This document shows, in pieces, positions 41,808 to 42,770 of a DNA stretch of 42,770 nt. The stretch lies in the IMG/VR virus record IMGVR_UViG_3300042691_034392, positions 1 through 42,770 of that record. One strand, written 5' to 3'. Position numbers and translations under genes: made by a program. The stretch comes from a virus. The notes under the pieces are model-generated. The model saw only the letters and a program-made list of their open reading frames with translations. It was not told where the DNA came from and ran no database searches. Position 1 is the first letter of the stretch, and every line of letters begins with the position of its first letter.

Positions 41808-42683
41808 TTATTCGTTAGCGCTTTCAAGTAGTGAAAGTATCACACTTAATTCGGTTGAGCCGGATACAACAAAGCCATATCCCTGCTCCAATACTAATTT
41901 TCCGGCTACTACCGGTGAAAGCGAATCTGCTGGAGGAATGGTTACATTCGTCACCAATTGTACAGGTGGTTGTGCCACTAAATTTGGAGATTCTATTGTT
42001 TCAAGTATAACATTTATCAATCCTTCTATTAAATAAGAAGAACCACTCAATAATGAACCAGTTGTTGTATAAGTTGCATCAAAAGATTGTGTAAACGTAC
42101 TTTGATATAATCTATCAACATCAACAGAACCTGTTACCGATTCATTTTTTATTACTTGTTGAGCTAAAGTATTTACATATTGTAATGCAAATATAGATGA
42201 ACTATACTCTGTTGTAAAAATATCTAATATGCCATTCTTAGTATAAAAATCTTTTGCTCTTTTATTGGTTCTAATTGTTTTTTGATTTAAAATATCATAT
42301 GCAATCGCATCGGTAGTTTCCAATGCAATTGTTTCAAATCTAGATGCTGTAAAAGAAAATGGTGTTTCCGATAAACTATTTAAGTAATTAATGTATGCTG
42401 CTGTTTCTTTTCTTATAAATTGTCTATTAAGTGTTAATAATGCAGATGCACTATCAAAACTTGATGTTAATTCTAATCCTTCAAAATTTGGAACAGGTAA
42501 TTCAACGTTTGAATCAACAAAAATTGTTACAGGTAAATTTTCAGTTTGATTATTATTTGTTATTTGCGCAGATAGTACAATTGTTGATACACCTTGTGGA
42601 GTTGTATATATTTCATCTACTTCCCCAGTTAATGTTGTTACAACTGATTGAAATCGGTTTAATGGTATAAATACATTTGCCAT
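41808..42683 (-). CDS. Virion protein of unknown function, 291 aa
   Basis: The start MANVFIPLNRFQSVVTTLTG and the next 45 residues (IYTTPQGVSTIVLSAQITNN) form a beta-rich domain matching the 110-aa protein encoded at 27537-27869. The middle (about 75-220) is helical and polar (LTLNRQFIRKETAAYINYLN, then FYTKNGILDIFTTEYSSSIF), and the end is again beta-rich (AGKLVLEQGYGFVVSGS). No enzyme motif, signal peptide or membrane segment is visible. Directly upstream of the giant fibre gene, it is a candidate fibre-attachment or baseplate-periphery protein. No late-promoter motif lies in the 87 nt upstream, so it is probably transcribed from beyond the window. Confidence 0.65.
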   Translation of the reverse strand: MANVFIPLNRFQSVVTTLTGEVDEIYTTPQGVSTIVLSAQITNNNQTENLPVTIFVDSNVELPVPNFEGLELTSSFDSASALLTLNRQFIRKETAAYINYLNSLSETPFSFTASRFETIALETTDAIAYDILNQKTIRTNKRAKDFYTKNGILDIFTTEYSSSIFALQYVNTLAQQVIKNESVTGSVDVDRLYQSTFTQSFDATYTTTGSLLSGSSYLIEGLINVILETIESPNLVAQPPVQLVTNVTIPPADSLSPVVAGKLVLEQGYGFVVSGSTELSVILSLLESANE

Positions 42684-42703
42684 TTTCTTTTATTTTCTTT
42701 TTT

Positions 42704-42770
42704 TTATATTTGTAGAGCCAATGAGAACGGAGTTACTAATGAGAATAGAGATTTACTAAATGTTCTACCC
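42704..42770 (-). CDS. Possible 3' end of an upstream gene (partial)
   Basis: One minus-strand frame is open from the right edge to a TAA at 42706-42704 and would encode about 21 residues ending TPFSLALQI. The other two minus frames are closed. The gap to the 291-aa gene would be 20 nt, which fits the gene packing here. Too little is visible to name a product. Confidence 0.35.
   Translation of the reverse strand, partial: GRTFSKSLFSLVTPFSLALQI

Noticed and set aside
42719-42765. Imperfect tandem repeat of about 20 nt (AATGAGAA...TTACTA twice)
   Set aside because: Only two copies, near the edge and inside a possible coding end; not enough to call an origin or attachment site.

Overview
The window is an AT-rich stretch of a large tailed-phage genome. 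Every supported gene is on the minus strand, so transcription runs from high to low coordinates. The virion genes are of the T4-like contractile-tail type: sheath, tube, a gp26-like baseplate protein, tape measure, a LysM baseplate protein, a hub, and very long fibres. The host is probably a member of the Bacteroidota. Two promoters at the left end match that phylum's unusual consensus (TTTG, 20 nt, TATATTTG), and Shine-Dalgarno sequences are mostly weak or absent. The host call is an inference from promoter style, not from a database match.

Layout, read in the direction of transcription (right to left). The right edge holds the possible 3' end of one gene (42704-42770) and a 291-aa virion protein. 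Then comes a fibre cluster of about 27 kb: a 4040-aa fibre protein, a 288-aa PKD-like plus BspA-type leucine-rich-repeat protein, a 147-aa tail-fibre assembly chaperone, two small fibre-like proteins (122 and 110 aa), and a 4146-aa fibre protein ending in a self-cleaving S74 chaperone domain. A 134-aa accessory protein follows, then the tail sheath, tail tube and the gp26-like baseplate protein. Downstream of the last is a short frame that looks reachable by a programmed frameshift. A compact operon (10436 down to 1567) then encodes a 69-aa protein, the tape measure, an 853-aa tail/baseplate protein, a LysM protein, a baseplate hub and a 124-aa conserved-type protein. The left end carries a complete phage tmRNA gene with its own promoter and terminator, then the first 366 codons of a family A DNA polymerase that runs off the window.

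Regulation appears to be of two kinds. The tmRNA and polymerase have host-type promoters. The virion genes instead have a recurrent TATTTAT(A/T) element, usually 20-24 nt before the start codon, in almost every real intergenic gap and with no TTTG box. This is a candidate phage-specific late promoter. Good Rho-independent terminators follow the tmRNA, the gp26/frameshift unit and the tail tube gene.

The points most worth a second look are the phage tmRNA with its long tag, the candidate frameshift in the baseplate gene, the late-promoter motif, and the two giant fibres. Together the fibres take up about 57% of the window and contain Gly-Ser/Thr collagen-like tracts, cupredoxin-like inserts with complete apparent copper ligands, and regularly interrupted repeats.
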